A stretch of DNA of 35,361 nt from Chroococcales cyanobacterium PMM_0086 (GCA_949127655.1 CASBQB010000312.1:1-35361), one strand, 5' to 3'. Shown: positions 22,378 through 31,717, counted from the first letter of the stretch. Program-made: numbers and translations. Notes: generated from the sequence alone by a model not told the origin.

Positions 22378-24222
22378 ATGAGGTTAAGAGTTATCGTGAT
22401 AATTTTCCTGTTAACACTGAGTATTAGTTTAATAGGAGATACTTCTGTTGCCTCATCTGCATGGACAGAAGAATTAGAGCAAGAATGGAATGAAAGAGTG
22501 CAGACTATTCTGCAAGCTTATAGCAATATTGAATACTATGGAAGCAATTATGGAGAGAATGAAAAAAAGTCTTATCCTCGGGCGATGTTTGACCTTCTAT
22601 TGGGTCACAGGGAGAAAGCTTTAGAGTTCCTTCAGTCAGAGGATAGTGAAGCTAAAGAACACGCGCAGACAGAGGGTATAGACTATTATTATTGTTTTAC
22701 CCTCAAGGGACAGATTAGGAAATACTTTCTCTTTGGTCAAGATTTAGATCCTAATTATAAACAGAGAATGTTTCTCGGTGCTAAAAAATGGACAGCTAGT
22801 GATCCTTTAAAGCGTCCTCATCCCCTTTATGGTTATGGGAATAATCAAGGTAATGACTGGGATATTCGTCATCGTGGTCGTTGGGTGGATGGTAGAAATA
22901 CAGATAATTTAAGGGCAATGCGAGAAACTTCTGTTTATTTAATGGCAGAAGAAACAGGTAATGAACAAACTCGTTTATTATACAAGCAGAAAATCAAACG
23001 TTATGTTTGGGCACTGTATAACATAGGCATGGGTGAATGGGACTCACAGGTTTATCATGGACATACTTTTACACCTTATCTCAATCTCTATGATTTTGCC
23101 AAAGATCCCCAAGTCAAACAACTAGCTAAAAAGGCTTTAGACTGGTTATCTACTGCTGCTGCTATCAAATACTATCATGGCGCGTGGGGTGGACCTGTTA
23201 AGCGAGATTATGGCGATGCTAATCTAGTTTTTGGTGGACTTGCTGCTAAGACATTTTGGTTATATTTTGGGGACAATTCTTTTAAAGATACTGAACCAGA
23301 ATTAGATAGTTTATATTTAATTACTAGTAGTTATCGTCCTCCTTTAGCTGTAGTAGATTTAGCTAGGAAACAATTTAATAAACCTGTAGAAATCATTGCT
23401 AGTAAACCCCTTTATGAAAACTGGAAACCAGGCAATGATCAACAACCTGGTTACTGGGAAACCCAATATTTTGGCAATACCTATCAAATGGGTAGTCTTG
23501 TTTCTGCTTTTCCCGATGGTGATGTAGCACCTTTTAAACTTATGGCTAATAATACTCAAAGAGGCGTTGATTATTTTGTCGCAGCCACAGGAGATAATTG
23601 GTTTAAACCTAGTAAAAATCAGAGTGAAGAAATCGGGCAATATCGTAATCTTTTAATTTGGTTAAAATCCACTTCATCTGAAGATTTTGTCTTTCAATTA
23701 CCCAAGTCAGCCAAAGTAGAAATAGAAGATAATATCTGGTTTATTGAATTAGAAAAAACTTGGTTGGCTATCTATACTATTAATCTCTCATTACCTGTTA
23801 TTACGAAAATTCCTGAGCCAAACTTAGCCCAATTATATAAAGATGAGGAGAGTTGGAAAAGTACACCGCTAGCTAATAGATATAATGGTTTCGCTTTAGA
23901 AGTAGGAGAAGCTAATCAACAAATCTCCACATACAAAGAATTCAAAGAAAAGGTTAAAAAGAAAGGTAAACTAAATCTAACTAAATTAGATAAAGGTGAG
24001 GTTACCTTAATAGGTAGTCAAGGAAATCAACTCAAATATAAATATAATGAGCAGAACTTACTGCCTTTTATTGAACGGGATAGACTAAAATATGATTGGA
24101 TAGAACACCTAGACCTTTATAGAAGTATCAACCCTCAAGCAGAACCTGTCTCTCTAGGTTGGAAAAAAGGACGATTAACTATAAAGACCCTAAAACAACT
24201 CTATAGAATAGTCGGACCGTAA
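22378..24222 (+). CDS. Exported protein of unassigned family, alpha-helical toroid-like
   Basis: A 614-residue protein I do not place in a named family. A clear signal peptide (MRLRVIVIIFLLTLSISLIG, ending near SVASSA) favours ATG 22378 over the GTG at 22303. The N-terminal two thirds are helical with many aromatic and charged pairs: PHPLYGYGNNQGNDWDIRHR, GRWVDGRNTDNLRAMRETSV, ALYNIGMGEWDSQVYHGHTF and YYHGAWGGPVKRDYGDANLV. The last third is beta-rich (FQLPKSAKVEIEDNIWFIEL, EKTWLAIYTINLSLP). An (alpha/alpha) toroid followed by beta-sandwich domains is how polysaccharide lyases and some glycoside hydrolases are built, so a periplasmic or surface carbohydrate-active enzyme is a reasonable guess, not a finding. 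His, Arg, Asn and Tyr within these blocks are candidate catalytic residues. It precedes the radical SAM gene by 56 bases. Confidence 0.75.
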   Translation: MRLRVIVIIFLLTLSISLIGDTSVASSAWTEELEQEWNERVQTILQAYSNIEYYGSNYGENEKKSYPRAMFDLLLGHREKALEFLQSEDSEAKEHAQTEGIDYYYCFTLKGQIRKYFLFGQDLDPNYKQRMFLGAKKWTASDPLKRPHPLYGYGNNQGNDWDIRHRGRWVDGRNTDNLRAMRETSVYLMAEETGNEQTRLLYKQKIKRYVWALYNIGMGEWDSQVYHGHTFTPYLNLYDFAKDPQVKQLAKKALDWLSTAAAIKYYHGAWGGPVKRDYGDANLVFGGLAAKTFWLYFGDNSFKDTEPELDSLYLITSSYRPPLAVVDLARKQFNKPVEIIASKPLYENWKPGNDQQPGYWETQYFGNTYQMGSLVSAFPDGDVAPFKLMANNTQRGVDYFVAATGDNWFKPSKNQSEEIGQYRNLLIWLKSTSSEDFVFQLPKSAKVEIEDNIWFIELEKTWLAIYTINLSLPVITKIPEPNLAQLYKDEESWKSTPLANRYNGFALEVGEANQQISTYKEFKEKVKKKGKLNLTKLDKGEVTLIGSQGNQLKYKYNEQNLLPFIERDRLKYDWIEHLDLYRSINPQAEPVSLGWKKGRLTIKTLKQLYRIVGP

Positions 24223-24278
24223 TCTAAAAAATCTCACTTGCTCAATAAACCCTTGTAATCAAACACCCTAATTATTAT

Positions 24279-25865
24279 ATGAATGTCCTTCTTTTATATC
24301 CCCGCTTTCCCCAAAGCTATTGGTCGTTTGAGAAAACCCTAGCTTTACTCAATTTTAAAGCCATGTTGCCCCCATTAGGTCTAGTGACAGTCGCGGCTAT
24401 TTTGCCTCAAGAATGGTCATATAAGCTAGCGGATCGCAATCTACGTGAAATAACTGAAGCTGAATGGGACTGGGCGGATTTGGTCATTCTCTCTGCCATG
24501 ATTGTACAAAAGGAAGATTTACTAGTCCAAATTCAAGAAGCCAAGCGTAGGGGGAAAAAAGTAGCAGTAGGAGGACCTTACGCAACCGCCCTGCCCCATG
24601 AAGTGACAGATGTTGGTACAGATTATTTAATTCTAGATGAAGGAGAGATTACCTTACCCCTCTTTGTCGAAGCGATCCTACAGGGTAAACAGTCGGGAAC
24701 CTTCCGTTCTGATGGCAATAGACCAGATGTGACCCTCACCCCGATCCCCCGTTTTGACCTACTAGAATTTGAGTTCTACTCAGAAATGTCGGTACAGTTT
24801 TCGCGCGGCTGTCCCTTTCAATGTGAATTCTGTGATATTATAGTACTATATGGTCGCAAGCCACGCACCAAAACCCCAACACAAATACTAGCAGAACTCG
24901 AATATCTCTATCAACTTGGTTGGAGACGCAGTATTTTTATGGTGGATGATAACTTCATCGGCAACAAGCGCAATGTTAAACTCTTCCTTGAAGAACTTAA
25001 ACCCTGGATGATCGAGCATCAGTATCCTTTCTCCTTCGCTACAGAAGCTTCTGTAGACTTAGCCAAGGAACAGGATTTAATGGATTTAATGGTACAGTGC
25101 AACTTCGGCTCAGTCTTTCTAGGTATTGAAACCCCCGATGAAGAGAGTTTAAAGCTAACCCAAAAGTACCAAAATACCAGAGACTCCCTGAGTGATGCAG
25201 TTCAAGCCATTACCAAAACAGGACTAAGGGTTATGGCCGGGTTTATTATTGGCTTTGATGGAGAGAAGACAGGGGCAGGTGCTAGAATTGTACAGTTTGT
25301 AGAACAAACCTCAATTCCCACAGCCCTGTTCAGTATGCTACAAGCTTTACCAGATACAGCCCTTTGGCATCGACTAGAAAAAGAAGGCAGGCTCCGCAAC
25401 AAGTCTGCTAATATCAATCAAACCACCTTAATGAACTTTGTCCCAACCCGTCCTCTTGAAGAGATAGCAGGGGAGTATGTGGATGCCTTCTATCAATTAT
25501 ATGACCCAGAAAAGTTCCTAGACCGTACATATCGACACTTCCGCATTCTCGGTGAAGCGACATATCCCAACAAAGGCAAAAGAGTAAAAAAACCACTTAA
25601 CTTGCTGGTCATTCGTTCCCTCTTAATTATTTGCTGGAGACAAGGAGTCCTGCGTAAAACCCGTTGGACATTTTGGTACTATCTCTGGAATATGTGGTAC
25701 TACAATCGTGGTGGACTCAGCAGCTATCTCTCAGTCTGTGCCCAAATAGAACACTTTGTTGAGTACAGAGAAATTGTTAAAAAAGAAATTGATCTGCAAG
25801 TAGCGCACTTTTTACAAGAAGAAATAAAAAGCAAAGATAATCTCAAAGTTGAAGTAGTTGTTTAA
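24279..25865 (+). CDS. B12-binding radical SAM protein (DUF4070 type)
   Basis: A 528-residue enzyme of the cobalamin-dependent radical SAM class. The N-terminal B12-binding-like domain covers about 1-150 (MNVLLLYPRFPQSYWSFEKT, then LPPLGLVTVAAILPQEW and VAVGGPYATALPHE). The radical SAM core has C178-x3-C182-x2-C185 in FSRGCPFQCEFCDIIVLYGR, FMVDDNFIGNKRN and GFIIGFDGEKTGAGARIVQF. A DUF4070 C-terminal part follows (TTLMNFVPTRPLEEIAGEYV, LYDPEKFLDRTYRHFR). Relatives include the hopanoid C-2 methylase HpnP, but the motifs SYWSFEKT and CDIIVLYG differ from HpnP (SFGTFEHA, CDIPGLYG). It is probably a methyltransferase of unknown substrate. Confidence 0.88.
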   Translation: MNVLLLYPRFPQSYWSFEKTLALLNFKAMLPPLGLVTVAAILPQEWSYKLADRNLREITEAEWDWADLVILSAMIVQKEDLLVQIQEAKRRGKKVAVGGPYATALPHEVTDVGTDYLILDEGEITLPLFVEAILQGKQSGTFRSDGNRPDVTLTPIPRFDLLEFEFYSEMSVQFSRGCPFQCEFCDIIVLYGRKPRTKTPTQILAELEYLYQLGWRRSIFMVDDNFIGNKRNVKLFLEELKPWMIEHQYPFSFATEASVDLAKEQDLMDLMVQCNFGSVFLGIETPDEESLKLTQKYQNTRDSLSDAVQAITKTGLRVMAGFIIGFDGEKTGAGARIVQFVEQTSIPTALFSMLQALPDTALWHRLEKEGRLRNKSANINQTTLMNFVPTRPLEEIAGEYVDAFYQLYDPEKFLDRTYRHFRILGEATYPNKGKRVKKPLNLLVIRSLLIICWRQGVLRKTRWTFWYYLWNMWYYNRGGLSSYLSVCAQIEHFVEYREIVKKEIDLQVAHFLQEEIKSKDNLKVEVVV

Positions 25866-25894
25866 TTATCTTTGCTAAGCAATTGGTATAATTT

Positions 25895-25920
25895 GGCTAG
25901 GGAAATAATTTTCTCTAGCC
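25895..25920 (+). terminator. Hairpin after the DUF4070 radical SAM gene
   Basis: GGCTAG (25895-25900) and CTAGCC (25915-25920), with inner GAAA/TTTC pairing, form a hairpin 30 bases past the stop codon. No T-tract follows, so rho-independent termination is possible but not strong. Confidence 0.4.
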
Positions 25921-26041
25921 CTTCTAATTGCCAAATGTAACGAAGCTTCTATTAAACTGAAAAAAAAATTTAGTCTAACTCTGATAAGAGGCTAGGATAG
26001 AAGTAGATAGGACTAATCTTTTTAGCTCATAAGCGGATTGA

Positions 26042-26446
26042 ATGATGGCTTCCCAAGAACAAGTTAAATTTTATCTAGCCTATTGGTTTCAACTAGGCAA
26101 ACGAGTTGTCTTTTACCAGGAAGGAGTGGCAATTACCCCTGAACCGATCTTTACGATCAACCAATATTCAGCCACCTTTGAAAATTGTTGGCGACAACTC
26201 ATCGCACCAGAAAACAGACAGAGCTACTTAGAAGGGACTCTGCAAACTATCGAGGAACTGTTAAGCTCACAATGGGATATTGTACCCTGTGCTCGCTGCA
26301 GTATGCCTATTCCTCTCATGGAAATAGGGACTAGTTTTGGTAACTGTCCTTGTAATGATTTAGCTGTCTTTTCAATTCCTCAACTCAAAATTAGAGAAGA
26401 CTTGGAGAAAGAGACCCTTGACGACGTGGCACCTCGTAAGTCATAA
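26042..26446 (+). CDS. Conserved small protein with Cys-pair (zinc-like) motif
   Basis: A 134-residue protein with no named family that I recognise. It begins MMASQEQVKFYLAYWFQLGK and has the central QYSATFENCWRQLIAPENRQ. The metal-binding-like cluster is CARCSMPIPLMEIGTSFGNC then PCNDL, i.e. CxxC followed by CxC about 17 residues on, which could hold one zinc. The last 56 bases overlap the 3' end of rnz on the opposite strand. This is the largest tail overlap in the window. Confidence 0.7.
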   Translation: MMASQEQVKFYLAYWFQLGKRVVFYQEGVAITPEPIFTINQYSATFENCWRQLIAPENRQSYLEGTLQTIEELLSSQWDIVPCARCSMPIPLMEIGTSFGNCPCNDLAVFSIPQLKIREDLEKETLDDVAPRKS

Positions 26447-27347
26447 AGTCATAAGCCAAGATGGTGTTAGGGAAAATTGCCCTTGCCTCTTGTAGAAGAT
26501 GATCTAACTGTAGGGTGTTTCCTGGGGCATAGCGAGGGCTAAAATGAGTCATAATCAGTTGCTGCACTCCTGCCCCTAGAGCCACTTGGGCAGCCATTGT
26601 AGAGGTAGAATGTAGCCTCTCAAAGGCTAATGTCGCGTCTTGATGAGAAAAAGTAGCTTCATGGATCAGAACATCAGCACCTTGAGCCAATTCCACCGCC
26701 GACTCACAGAAAATAGTGTCTGTACAGTAAACAACTTTTCGGCCGGGTTCGGTTGGTTCACAAAGATCTTGTCCGCGAATGCGACGACCATCTTCTAGGG
26801 TAATAGTTTGACCATTCTTAAGTTTTCCATAAAGAGGTCCAGATGGAATACCAAGAGACTTGGCCTGTTCAACACGGAAGCGACCCGGACGATCTTTTTC
26901 TTCAATAGCGTAACCAAAAGCGGGAATGCGATGCTTAAGGGGAAGACATCTTACTATGTACTCCTCATCTTCATAGAGTAGACCCGGACGCGATGTATAA
27001 ACTTTGATCCGATTACTAAAATGGGTGTGAGAGTAGCGCGTACAAGCTTTAAGATAGTCTTCTAAGCCAGCAGGACCATGAATTTCAATGTGCTGGGCAT
27101 TTCCTGCTAGTCCACAACTAGCTAAAAGTCCCATTAAGCCGAAAATGTGATCCCCGTGCATATGAGTAACAAAGATCTTACTCAACTGAGACACTTTGAC
27201 TTCCGATCGTAAAATTTGATGTTGTGTTCCTTCTCCACAGTCAAACAGCCATACTTCTGCTCTTTGTGGTAAGCGCAAAGCAATACTAGAGACATTTCTT
27301 GCTCTTGTTGGTACCCCAGAACTCGTGCCTAAAAATGTTATTTCCAC
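26391..27347 (-). CDS. rnz: Ribonuclease Z
   Basis: A 318-residue tRNA 3'-processing endonuclease of the metallo-beta-lactamase fold. ITFLGTSSGVPTRARNVSS (3-21) and FDCGEGTQHQILRS precede the zinc motif THMHGDH with His62, His64, Asp66 and His67. Also present are LPLKHRIPAFGYAIEE, the exosite-like region, YCTDTIF with a bridging Asp, ADVLIHEATF, and LIMTHFSPRY with the final His. Length fits the short bacterial RNase Z. GAGTGGA precedes the ATG. Its 3' end overlaps the Cys-motif gene by 56 bases. Confidence 0.95.
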   Translation of the reverse strand: MEITFLGTSSGVPTRARNVSSIALRLPQRAEVWLFDCGEGTQHQILRSEVKVSQLSKIFVTHMHGDHIFGLMGLLASCGLAGNAQHIEIHGPAGLEDYLKACTRYSHTHFSNRIKVYTSRPGLLYEDEEYIVRCLPLKHRIPAFGYAIEEKDRPGRFRVEQAKSLGIPSGPLYGKLKNGQTITLEDGRRIRGQDLCEPTEPGRKVVYCTDTIFCESAVELAQGADVLIHEATFSHQDATLAFERLHSTSTMAAQVALGAGVQQLIMTHFSPRYAPGNTLQLDHLLQEARAIFPNTILAYDFMTYEVPRRQGSLSPSLL

Positions 27348-27520
27348 TCTGTTATCTAGACCACCACAAATTATTAAGTTATTATTTCATTACCATTCTA
27401 TCTGTGATTTTTCCTGGCGATTCAGTAGTATAACAGATAAACCTAGACTAATAAGCTCCAAAAACTAGTAAATGCTTTCTTTCTACACCAAACAATACAT
27501 TAGACTTCAGGCATTGGTCA

Positions 27521-27552
27521 GGCAATAGGGAATAGGGAATAGGCAATAGGGG
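27521..27552. repeat. Heptanucleotide tandem repeat (GGGAATA)n
   Basis: Four tandem units, GGCAATA, GGGAATA, GGGAATA and GGCAATA, are followed by GGGG. This is the complement of the ATTCCCT array at 54-84. It lies in the 264-base gap between rnz and the GT2 gene stop, which otherwise shows no gene or clear RNA. Confidence 0.8.
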
Positions 27553-27611
27553 AAAGAAATAGAGTTTTTGGGACTTAAATTGATTTAATTTTTATTTTTG
27601 CAAGAGGTCTA

Positions 27612-29783
27612 TTAGCCTCTAGCAGAAGTACTGGCGGTGCCTCTTGTGATAAATCTCCATAAAACCTTTACAAGTATGCTTAAAGATGCCAATTCTCCAG
27701 GTGTCTGACAATCTTTCCACTGTCCAGGGCGACAAAAAAGAGTTTCAATTAGTTTTCTTTGTTGAGTGGGCGATATTTCCAAGAAATTTACTTTAATCTT
27801 AAAAGATGAGTCTATTTTCTCTAATTTACTAACTAAAGCTTTTAATTTTAGATTACTTTCTAGTATTTCTATAGTGATTTCATCACCTATCAATAACTGC
27901 TGATTTAAGATTATCTCTGCTCCATTTTCTGAGAGTTTGAGCAGCTTGGCAGATAATAACTTGTCTTGATTAACTGTACATAATATTTTTTCTTCTCTAT
28001 CTAAAGATACCTCTTGATTTAATTGAGGTAGATCTAAAAGAGCTAAGAGAGCAAATATCAAATTAACAATATTATAGATTAGCCAGAAAACAAATATACC
28101 CAATCTTGAGGAATTTAGCGGCATAATCAAAAAAGCTACTAAACCGAGTATATTTATCATCAATATTGTCAATAAAGGGAAAGCTAATTGCCAATTATAA
28201 TAAGCCTTTTCGCGAGATATCCCTTTAGGGGTGACTGTAAAACCCTTACCAAAAGGGTTAAGCATAACTTTTACGACAGTTAACGCGACAGGAAAAAGGC
28301 AAATTAACTCATAAATGTCAGCAAAGACTGCAGAACGTGAGCGCAAATTCAACCAAGAAAAAACCAGTATATTGAAAAAGTAAAAAGGTAGAAAAATATA
28401 GATTAAATCATTGTTAGAAGTCAGAACTGGACTTAAATTAAATAGGAGACAGGGCAAAGGTAGTACCATAAATAAGATGCGCGGAAAGTTATCAAACCAA
28501 TGTAAAATTCCCTCTAAATGAACCAATCTTTGACGTATAGTTAAGCCCTTAATAGTGAGAGGATTAGATTTAATAAAGAAAGCTTGTAAAGTTCCCCTAG
28601 CCCATCTTAAGCGCTGTTCAACATGATTGGCTATACTTTCAGCCGCTAAACCAGCACTCAACTTTTCATTAAGATAAATCAGTTGATATCCTCTAGCAGA
28701 TAACTCAATACCTGTAAAATAATCTTCGCTGAGTGAGTCGGTTACAAAATAACCTATCTCAGTTAGTGCTTTACGTCTAACTACAAAAGAAGTTCCCGCA
28801 CAAACAACACTTCCATTAGCATCTTTAATTGGTTGTATTTGTCGATAGAATATCTCTTCTTCTGGCGGAATAATTTTCTCTAACCCTAGATTAAGAGAAA
28901 TTGGATCGGGATTATAAAAAGTTTGGGGAGTTTGAACTAAGGCAACTTGAGAACTTTCAAAAAAGCCCACTGTTCTAGTGAGAAAATTGCTAGTTGGAAT
29001 AAAGTCAGCATCAAAGACAGCTACTAATTCTCCTTCTGTTTTATCGAGTGCATGATTAAGATTACCTGCTTTAGCATAAAGATTATCACCACGCGTAAAA
29101 TATTGACAGCCTAACTCTTTAGCTAACTTAGCAATTTCGGGACGGTTAGTATCATCTAACAGATAGATGCTCTTATTAGCATAGTCTAGAGCTTGACAAC
29201 CAATGATTGTACGTCTGAGAATAAAATCAGGTTCATTATATGAAGGAATGAGAATATCTACAGAAGGCGAATAAAAATCACTTTGGACAGCTTGACTGTA
29301 CAATTGTGCCCTTTCACTCTGATTACTTACTCTAAGCATTAAAAATAGAGAAATTAAACTGCGAGTAATAAAAAAAAGTTCTAGTAGAAATATCCCTAAA
29401 CTTAAAAAAGCATCTAAAGGAGTAGCTAGGTTGAGTGTAGTTAGAGAACGCCAGAGTAAGTAACGTACTAATAATGCTAAGAGAATCGAGATAATTATTA
29501 AACGTGACCAAGTTTTAGGCTGTGGAGAGAGGCGAATAATTGCTAATGCGAAGAGAGAGAAGATGACAGTAGGTAAAAATACCTGATAGTGATGCTCAAA
29601 ACTAGGCGTTTGGACTAGAAAGAGTAAAGGACTTTCCCAAGTTAAAAAAGAGGATATACTGTCACAATTAAATTGAGCAATTAACCAAGCAATCAAAAAT
29701 CCGACTATTCCTAAAACAGCTAACCTAAAAAGTTTTTGGGGGGTAGGGTTTTTCTGGGAAATGGTCCAAAAAGATTGCAACAT
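27612..29783 (-). CDS. Cellulose-synthase-like GT2 glycosyltransferase with degenerate PilZ-like tail
   Basis: A 723-residue polytopic membrane enzyme for a beta-linked polysaccharide. Three or more N-terminal membrane helices lead to the GT2 domain: VDILIPSYNEPDFILRRTII (175-194), LLDDTNRPE with Asp210/211, FDADF with D258-A-D260, S352-E-D354 and Q390-R-L-R-W394, the processive-synthase motifs. Several more helices follow, for example LPCLLFNLSPVL and ALTVVKVMLNPFGKGF. A C-terminal PilZ-like domain (about 590-690) has LKLSENGAEIILNQQL, but the RxxxR that binds cyclic-di-GMP is not visible (REEKI instead). The product cannot be named as cellulose with certainty. It is last in a minus-strand run with the hydrolase (36 bases) and ubiA. 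Confidence 0.88.
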   Translation of the reverse strand: MLQSFWTISQKNPTPQKLFRLAVLGIVGFLIAWLIAQFNCDSISSFLTWESPLLFLVQTPSFEHHYQVFLPTVIFSLFALAIIRLSPQPKTWSRLIIISILLALLVRYLLWRSLTTLNLATPLDAFLSLGIFLLELFFITRSLISLFLMLRVSNQSERAQLYSQAVQSDFYSPSVDILIPSYNEPDFILRRTIIGCQALDYANKSIYLLDDTNRPEIAKLAKELGCQYFTRGDNLYAKAGNLNHALDKTEGELVAVFDADFIPTSNFLTRTVGFFESSQVALVQTPQTFYNPDPISLNLGLEKIIPPEEEIFYRQIQPIKDANGSVVCAGTSFVVRRKALTEIGYFVTDSLSEDYFTGIELSARGYQLIYLNEKLSAGLAAESIANHVEQRLRWARGTLQAFFIKSNPLTIKGLTIRQRLVHLEGILHWFDNFPRILFMVLPLPCLLFNLSPVLTSNNDLIYIFLPFYFFNILVFSWLNLRSRSAVFADIYELICLFPVALTVVKVMLNPFGKGFTVTPKGISREKAYYNWQLAFPLLTILMINILGLVAFLIMPLNSSRLGIFVFWLIYNIVNLIFALLALLDLPQLNQEVSLDREEKILCTVNQDKLLSAKLLKLSENGAEIILNQQLLIGDEITIEILESNLKLKALVSKLEKIDSSFKIKVNFLEISPTQQRKLIETLFCRPGQWKDCQTPGELASLSILVKVLWRFITRGTASTSARG

Positions 29784-29819
29784 AAATTAAGAAGTAAAAC
29801 AGATAAGGTGAAAAAATCT

Positions 29820-30728
29820 TTACTCTTGAGGCTCCAACCATTGCAATATAAGATGATTAATAAGTTCTGGACATTCATCTTGAGGACAATGTCCAATTCT
29901 ATCTAAAGGAACAAATTCAATTTGAGGGGCTAATTTAGCTATTCTAGAAGCTAAACGAAAGGGAATAATCCGATCTTCTTTTCCCCAAATTAGCAGAATG
30001 GGTGAAGTTACATAAGATAAAAGTTCTTTAATAGAAGGAGAAAAGTCAGATGTGCGTGCAGAACGGACTAAAGCTAAAAAAGCTAGATCGGCATCTTGAT
30101 CCTGCGGTGGAGTAGAAAAAATCTCAATTAGTTCATCTGTGACCTTATTGGGGTTAGAGTAAGCTAAACTCGTCAAACGCTGAATGATTTTGGGACTACG
30201 CAGAAAGTAGAAGAGAGGACGCAATAAGAAAGAATTAGCGACTAAGTTTTCTAGACTTCTTAAAAGAGGGAACAAAAGGGGGGGAATTTGTTTACTTCTG
30301 TCTCCTACATCAGGTATATTCAACATAATCAGTCTCCCTACTACTTCAGGATGTCTTGCAGCGACCGAAAGAGAGACTAGAGAACCGAGAGAGTTACCAA
30401 CAAGGACAACGGGACAATTAATGAAAGTGCGCCAGAAGTCATAAACTTGTGCTTGCCAAAGTGAAACTTGATATGAGGTAAAGACTTTTTGGGAAGCACC
30501 AAAACCTAATAGATCTATAGCATAGACGGGTCGATTTTTAGCTAGGCTAGGTATATTGTTCCTCCAATGTCCTATAGCTGCACCAAAACCATGTATTAAC
30601 AGTAAAGGAGGACATCTTTTATCTTGGTAATTGTCAGGACGATCAAAACTGTAACTTACTCGCCAACCTCGCCAAAACCAGTCTCTAGATTGCCCAATTT
30701 TTTCCTGCCATTGCCGCACTTCTACCAT
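29820..30728 (-). CDS. Alpha/beta hydrolase
   Basis: A 302-residue alpha/beta-hydrolase-fold protein. The oxyanion-hole motif LLLIHGFGAAIGHW (42-55) is followed by YAIDLLGFGAS, the nucleophile elbow GNSLGS with Ser113, a cap region with LENLVANSFLLRPLFYFL, WGKEDRIIPF supplying the acid, and IGHCPQDECPEL with the catalytic His. Cyanobacteria and plastids carry many such proteins near pigment or quinone genes, and the upstream neighbour here is ubiA, 77 bases away on the same strand. No specific substrate can be assigned. Confidence 0.88.
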   Translation of the reverse strand: MVEVRQWQEKIGQSRDWFWRGWRVSYSFDRPDNYQDKRCPPLLLIHGFGAAIGHWRNNIPSLAKNRPVYAIDLLGFGASQKVFTSYQVSLWQAQVYDFWRTFINCPVVLVGNSLGSLVSLSVAARHPEVVGRLIMLNIPDVGDRSKQIPPLLFPLLRSLENLVANSFLLRPLFYFLRSPKIIQRLTSLAYSNPNKVTDELIEIFSTPPQDQDADLAFLALVRSARTSDFSPSIKELLSYVTSPILLIWGKEDRIIPFRLASRIAKLAPQIEFVPLDRIGHCPQDECPELINHLILQWLEPQE

Positions 30729-30805
30729 ACTAACCTGTCTTTACAAACAGTTACATTTTAACTCAGATGAAAAAGTAGCCGCTATTGTCACCATTAAAAA
30801 GAAAA

Positions 30806-31717
30806 TTAATAGAATAGACAACCTGTAAACATACCGATCAGAAGAATAAAGCCAATAGTCACATTTTGACGAAACATTTCACCATAAAGAACAGATGAGA
30901 GTTGAGGCGATTTTAGGCGAAAATAATGCCATCCCCAACCTACTACAGAAACTCCCCAAGTTAACCAAAAACTCCAATGAAGCCCCATCAAGACAGCTAG
31001 ATAAGCTAAAAGAGCAGCAGTGAGAGTGTAAAATAGGGCAACAGCTTCAGGGACAAATTCACCAAAAAACAGAGCACTAGAATTGAGGCCTATTTTGAGA
31101 TCATCTTGGCGATCAGCCATTGCATAAACAGTATCAAAACCCAAAGTCCAAAAAATAGTAGCTAACCACAAAATCAGCGTCAAGCTTTCTAATTCCCCTG
31201 TGACCGCAGTCCAACTTATTAACACAGCAAAACCCCAAGCTAAAGCGAGAATTAACTGAGGGATAGGAAAGACCCTTTTAGCGAGTGGGTAACCGATAAT
31301 TACAGGAACAGCCGCTACAGAAAGCCAAAAGCTGAGAGCATTAAGATATAGAGCAAAAATAGCCCCGCAAGCTAGGGAAATGACTGTAACTACTACTCCT
31401 ACCTTAATAGAAAGAGTACGTGAAGCTAAAGGGCGATTTTTGGTTCTTTCTACTAGAGGATCTATATTGCGATCCCAAAGATCATTAATAACACAGCCTG
31501 CTGCACTGGTCGCTAAACTTCCTAAAATAATCACTACTACTAAAGCTAGTGGAGGAATGCCCCCAGAAGCCAAAACTACAGCCCATAAGGCAGGTATCAT
31601 TAAAATCAGTCGTCCTGCAGGTTTATCCCAACGCAATAGACGAACAATAGTCATCCAGGTAGGTTCTGCTACTGTGCTTGACTCGGGGAACATAAAGAGA
31701 TTAAAAGAAGTTCTCAT
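30806..31717 (-). CDS. ubiA: 4-hydroxybenzoate polyprenyltransferase (plastoquinone pathway)
   Basis: A 303-residue UbiA-family membrane prenyltransferase joining a solanesyl-type chain to 4-hydroxybenzoate, the first committed step to plastoquinone in cyanobacteria. The first prenyl-diphosphate motif is N78-D79-x2-D82-x3-D86 in INDLWDRNIDPLVERTKNRP; the second is D202-x2-D205-D206 in DTVYAMADRQDDLKIG. About eight or nine membrane helices are apparent, with LRWDKPAGRLILMIPALWAV before the first motif. The N-terminal 20 residues are not conserved, so a later start (for example Met22) is possible. It is divergent from ppx. Confidence 0.92.
   Translation of the reverse strand: MRTSFNLFMFPESSTVAEPTWMTIVRLLRWDKPAGRLILMIPALWAVVLASGGIPPLALVVVIILGSLATSAAGCVINDLWDRNIDPLVERTKNRPLASRTLSIKVGVVVTVISLACGAIFALYLNALSFWLSVAAVPVIIGYPLAKRVFPIPQLILALAWGFAVLISWTAVTGELESLTLILWLATIFWTLGFDTVYAMADRQDDLKIGLNSSALFFGEFVPEAVALFYTLTAALLAYLAVLMGLHWSFWLTWGVSVVGWGWHYFRLKSPQLSSVLYGEMFRQNVTIGFILLIGMFTGCLFY

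Noticed and set aside
24279-25865. Naming the B12 radical SAM gene hpnP
   Set aside because: The HpnP-specific residues around the first motif and after CEFCDI are different.
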